This document shows, piece by piece, positions 60,401 through 64,000 of a stretch of 64,000 nucleotides of DNA. The translations under genes were made by a program, and so were the position numbers. The notes under the pieces are model-generated. The model saw only the letters and a list, made by a program, of their open reading frames with translations, had not been told where the DNA came from and searched no databases. The stretch lies in assembly GCA_003971905.1 (NCBI GenBank), contig RSEE01000122.1, positions 117,047 through 181,046 of the forward strand. Reading direction: 5' to 3'. Source of the stretch: Moniliella sp. 'wahieum'. Its lineage: Eukaryota; Basidiomycota; Moniliellomycetes; Moniliellales; Moniliellaceae. How positions within the stretch are numbered: the first letter of the stretch is position 1; every line of letters begins with the position of its first letter.

Positions 60401-61258
60401 TCTCCGCCCCGTTCGACCGCTTCGGTGTGAGTTGTGTGGGCTGTGACGGGTGCGGAGGCGGGGGAGCGGGTGCTGGTGAGTGCGTGCCGAGCGAGTAAGG
60501 GTGTGAGACGCTGGGTTCCGAACCGGACCCAGAGCCGGACCCGGCGCCAGAGACAGACCCGGAGACGCACCCTGAAACGGGGATGGAGCGGCGGGAACCA
60601 AGTGAGGGTGTCGAGTCGCGACGCGCTCGGGCGGCGAGAGAAGTGGGTTTACGTACGTGCTGGCACGCGGTAGGACGCGCGTGTAGCGGTCCGTACAGCC
60701 ACGTCACGTCGCTGTCTTTCAGCCTTTGGGGGACGAGGTCGTCAAAGTAAAAATGTAAAGGTAAAGGCAAATGCACAACGTGACCCAATACACCCCCAAA
60801 AGGAGGAACCGCCCAAGACCACATACCACACACAAACACAAACACAACAAACACAGACCCAAACCAAACGGGTGGTTAGTGAGAGCACCACAAACCACGA
60901 GGCCAAGAACCCAGACCCCACCCCAGAAAAGAGCCTAGAACCCCGACCCCGACCCACCCGAGCCACAGGGGGGGAACCCGCAACCCCGCAAAAAGGCAAA
61001 AACGTACCAATTGAGTGTCCTTGGGTGGACCGTAGGCAGGCTGGCGCGGTGTTGGGCCCAAGTGCGCCACGAAGCATTTTCCAATCGGACACCATTATCC
61101 AGTCGATACTTGTGCTTGCTCATTGCGCGCCAACTCGCCCACACATCTTCCTCGCCCACCCACTGGTGCGATAAGTAGTCGACGCAAATCCGTGCGCGCT
61201 CCTCCACCTCCGCATCGTCCGTCGCGCACGGGCGCACGCGCATTGGATGTACACCCAT
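57460..61258 (-). CDS. Reg1/Hex2-like PP1 regulatory subunit, frame-broken
   Basis: Targeting subunit of type 1 protein phosphatase, acting in glucose repression in yeast through Snf1. I start at 61258 (MGVHPMRVRPC); an in-frame start at 61417 is possible. Exon 1 has YLSHQWVGEEDVWASWRAMS and NGVRLENASWRTWAQHR, the conserved N-terminal block. An intron of about 280 bases (GTACGT donor near 61008) leads to WLKDSDVTWLYGPLH. Later pieces are KSILKHRTIGQLLRFDGP and KRITFNPHVEQCIAL near 59790-59830, which contains the PP1-docking RVxF-type KRITF. The last frame (58680-57460) has acidic MDEEMDEE repeats, an EQGQEQG tract and ends VNTARDLWATLWGS. Several phase changes are needed between 60500 and 58680, so exon structure there is unresolved. 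The family call rests on the conserved blocks in correct order. Confidence 0.78.
58020..58112. repeat. Hexanucleotide array in the Reg1-like gene
   Basis: CTTGTT/CTTGCC units repeat about 14 times. On the coding (-) strand they give the Glu-Gln-Gly/Lys-Asn-Lys-Gly repeats of the C-terminal region. Confidence 0.85.
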
Positions 61259-61920
61259 TGGTCTGTGTGTGGGTTCGCAGGGGGGTGGGAACTGGGGCCC
61301 GGTCCAGCGTGGATGGGACGGTGGTGCTGGTGCTGGTGGTGCAGAAGACAGCTGGGCACCAAAGAAAAAATCGAGATGAGAGGGTCCGACTTGGGTGCCA
61401 AAACTTGGGAATTCCAATTCCCAACAACTAACGCAGTGCGCAATAATAAAGCGATGGGCGAGTGGTCCGGCGGCTGCACGTTTTGTCCCCTCGGCACGTC
61501 GGACTGAAATACTGAGGGAGATGGCTGAGATCAGCTCTCTGACACCAACCCACAGAAAAATGGACCGGCGGCGATGCCTGCTTGGTGTCTACGCAGTCTG
61601 CGTACTCAGTGAGTATTACTTACCCGATACACATCCAAAGCCGATGGCAGATGTTTGATCTGAGAAGGGCGGTAATAATTAACGTTTAACGTTTAACCAG
61701 CCAGTTGCCACCCCAACGTTGCAAGTGCACCGACGGGGGTAAAGGGTAATCCGTAAAGGGTACGCGGTACGCTTTACGCTGGTTAATGGTTGGGGCAGCG
61801 CAGCGCCCAGGAACGCACTACCTAGAATTACTCACTCGCGCCTCGCCCTTCTCAACCCCCACACCCGCCCCTGCCCCAAGTATCTGACACTGCCCCCCTC
61901 CTCTTGGCCTGACTAGCTCT

Positions 61921-61943
61921 AGTGACTAGTGACTAGTGACTAG
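61921..61943. repeat. AGTGACT octamer array
   Basis: Three tandem AGTGACT units (AGTGACTAGTGACTAGTGAC). A related CTAGGTGA array follows at 62217-62246. Confidence 0.8.
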
Positions 61944-62333
61944 CTGACTTCCCCCCCGCAGCCGGCGCTCCGGTGCGCTCCGATGCGCTGCGCCTGGCTG
62001 CCGCGTGGCTATATACGTGGCTATATACGTGGCTAGGGTCTTCCCCCGGCTTGCTCCGACCATTAACCATTGGGCCCCAAGCGACGCCACTCGCGACCAC
62101 TCGGTACCCACTCTTTGATCATTAGCTCACCCTTTGCACGTACCCCTGCGTCCCATCCAACCCAATCCCATTCAGTCTTCAAGCTTCAAGCTTCAATCGT
62201 CGTCCGTCTGGGACCGGTGACTAGGTGACTAGGCGACTAGGTGACTCTCTTTTGTCCGCTGCTCATCGACCCACGACACCTGTCTCCGTCGCTCAGATTC
62301 GGACCTGCCATCGCATTCCCTCCATGCCACTTC

Positions 62334-62378
62334 CATCTCCACTGTCTCCATCTCCACTGTCTCCATCTCCACTGTCTT
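62334..62378. repeat. 15-base tandem array
   Basis: Three units of CATCTCCACTGTCTC, the last slightly changed (CTGTCTTGATCTCC). Confidence 0.8.
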
Positions 62379-63982
62379 GATCTCCATCCATCCTTCTCGG
62401 GCGCACCCTCCGCACCTACTCTTAGATCTTACCCCCCTACCCAGACCTACTTACCACACCCTCTGCCCTGTACCACACCCATCGTCTCCCCCTCTGCCCA
62501 GCCACCACCTTACCCCCCTTTTAACCCTCCGCCCGCCACAGCACCCACACTCAGTACTCACCTAGCTATCGACTATCCCTCCCACTGACCGGTGACCACT
62601 GTACTGATACTGAGTACTGATCCCCACATGTGACATGGTGACATGCATCCCCTATCGATATCCTACCGAGCTGTATTGGGTCTTGCTCCTGTTTTTGCTT
62701 CCCCGCATCGCGATCCCAACGTCACCGGTCACCCGTCAAGCGTCACGCGTCAAGGAACACGGTGGGCCACTGGGGTTGCCATGACGCGTGAGGTTGCCAC
62801 CTGGGTCTGATGGGTGTGGGACATGAGATCTGACAACTAGTAACATGCGGCAGATACGAGGTCTATGAGATGGGAGATTGCGATGGGAGATTGCGAAGAT
62901 GGGAGAGATTTTGGACGACCCACAATGCAGCCAAGAAAAAGAAAAGAAAAAAAACAAGACTGAGCCTCAGCCCTCAGTCTCAGTTGCTTGCGCCCCCAAG
63001 ACGGCCCAAGGCGCACAATCAATAAACGCGTCCCAAAGGGGTGCTGCCAAAGGCGTCCACCTACCAAAAGGTAGATGCAGATACGATCCGCTTTGTGGTT
63101 GTCGGGTACCGTACCCGCAGCGTACCCGCGGAATGCGTACCCGCGGAACCCCCCCTGTTCCATGGAAGCATTAGCTTGGTATACTAATGCTTAGCTGTGC
63201 TCGGTGCGTGGTCGGGCGGTCCGCGGTCCGCAGGATTACTGTGCTTTTTTATCGCATTGGCAGCTTTGTTCTTTCTTGTTTGGGCAGCTTAGCTTGGCTT
63301 AGCTTGGCTTCGCTTCGCGGAGCTTACCGGTTAGCTAGGGCCTATAGAGCGATACGTGATAAGCTTATCAGAAAACGGGGGGTCTCTTCGTATATCGTAC
63401 CCAGATCAGTAACCAGTGACATGCTAGTGACACTAGTGACAGCGCTTAATTAGCGTTCAGCGTAAGCTTAACGGTTTAACGTTTAACGTATAACGCACAA
63501 GCTTCAGCTTGGGACCAGGACACGCTGCGTCGAAACCGCCTGCTCAGCGTCAAGCTCAAAGGCCAAAGATGAATGATTAATGAGACTGGAGAGCTCATTG
63601 CGCTCATTGATCATTCGACGTGTGTTGCTTGGTTCTTGGAACCCGATGGAGGGCGCGAGGGGACCGTGGGACCTCAGCAGCCTTCCCGATCCAGATGCTC
63701 TGGCGCGCACCTGACATGTAACATGCGTTCCCGGTCGAGGTAGCGCATGGGTAATGGTTAATTGGTATGGAGATCCGAATCGAATGCAACCATTGTCAGA
63801 CTTCGTAAGATTCAAGCTTGAAGTGAGATTGAAGATCGATACAGAGCCTGGTACTTGGCGTTTCTCGGCAAGAGCCTACTAGCCTAGACAAGGCCGAAGG
63901 CCTAAGCCCGAAAATGGATTCCCGGGGGGGATCAGGCATTTCGTACAATAGTACAAACCCAGTGACCTAGTGACCGCTTTAA

Positions 63983-64000
63983 GGGTAGGGTTAGGGTTAG
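63983..64000 (+). repeat. Telomeric repeat, TTAGGG type
   Basis: The window ends GGGTAGGGTTAGGGTTAG. The G-rich strand runs 5' to 3' toward the right edge, as at a right chromosome end. The first unit is degenerate, as expected at the junction with subtelomeric DNA. Only about 18 bases are visible, so an interstitial repeat cannot be excluded by sequence alone. Confidence 0.8.

Larger units (their letters stand above)
61259..63982. other. Gene-free subtelomeric region
   Basis: No gene was recognised in 2.7 kb. It holds two copies of a TTTAACGTTTAAC-type motif (61679-61698 and 63469-63494), TGACTAG arrays (61921-61943 and 62217-62246), AAGCTTGA types (62176-62197, 63497-63510, 63811-63824) and a 15-base CATCTCCACTGTCTC array (62334-62378). 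Confidence 0.6.

Overview
The window is nuclear DNA from a filamentous or dimorphic fungus, most likely a basidiomycete and possibly Ustilaginomycotina. The evidence is short spliceosomal introns with GTACGT or GTATGT donors and ACTAAC-like branch points, eukaryotic housekeeping genes, a fungal Reg1-type phosphatase regulator, a Rad5-type helicase, and TTAGGG repeats at the extreme right end. Positions 63983-64000 read GGGTA followed by two TTAGGG-type units running off the + strand 3' end. The right edge is therefore at or very near a chromosome end, and the window is subtelomeric.

Layout from left to right. At 0.5-5.0 kb there is a BuGZ/ZNF207-like zinc-finger gene (-), diverging from a nuclear C2H2-like gene (+), then an aldo/keto reductase (-). 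At 7.3-8.3 kb lies the proteasome alpha subunit Pre5/PSMA1 (+). At 9.8-11.7 kb is a secreted, probably GPI-anchored chitin deacetylase (-), and at 13.6-14.7 kb a secreted alpha/beta hydrolase (+). A small repeat protein with a lipidation-type N-terminus is at 15.3-15.8 kb and a tRNA-Thr at 16.1 kb. An OPT oligopeptide transporter (+) lies at 19.2-22.0 kb. From 22.3 to 29.9 kb the DNA is visibly lower in GC, holds no gene I can assign, and carries two short repeat arrays. A sugar transporter (+) is at 30.0-32.4 kb, an intron-containing tRNA-Cys at 33.4 kb and an amino-acid permease (-) at 34.0-36.4 kb. After a 4.4 kb repeat-rich spacer comes a dense block: septin Cdc12 (+), a TRAIP-like RING/coiled-coil protein (-), a single-pass membrane protein (-), Rad5 (+), a cyclophilin H type isomerase (-), Nop12 (+) and a Reg1/Hex2-like PP1 regulator (-). 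The last 2.7 kb is gene-free subtelomere.

The genes do not form one pathway. The left and middle parts are enriched for secreted and transport functions (deacetylase, hydrolase, peptide, sugar and amino-acid uptake), as expected near a chromosome end. The right block is housekeeping, including two ubiquitin-ligase-type genome-maintenance factors 3 kb apart (TRAIP-like and Rad5).

Almost every conserved gene is broken by single-base shifts, and the reading phase nearly always moves in the same direction (loss of one base), often at C, G or A runs. Essential genes (proteasome subunit, septin, Nop12) are affected as much as dispensable ones, so I read this as uncorrected long-read consensus error, not mass pseudogenization. 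Gene spans below are whole loci inferred from protein similarity; the literal open frames are only pieces of them. The cyclophilin gene is the clear exception and is intact across all five exons.

I found no CRISPR, operon, or clear novel multi-gene system. The most unusual signals are the dispersed intergenic motif families, the recurring telobox-like promoter motif, the lower-GC gene desert and the small repeat protein at 15.3 kb.
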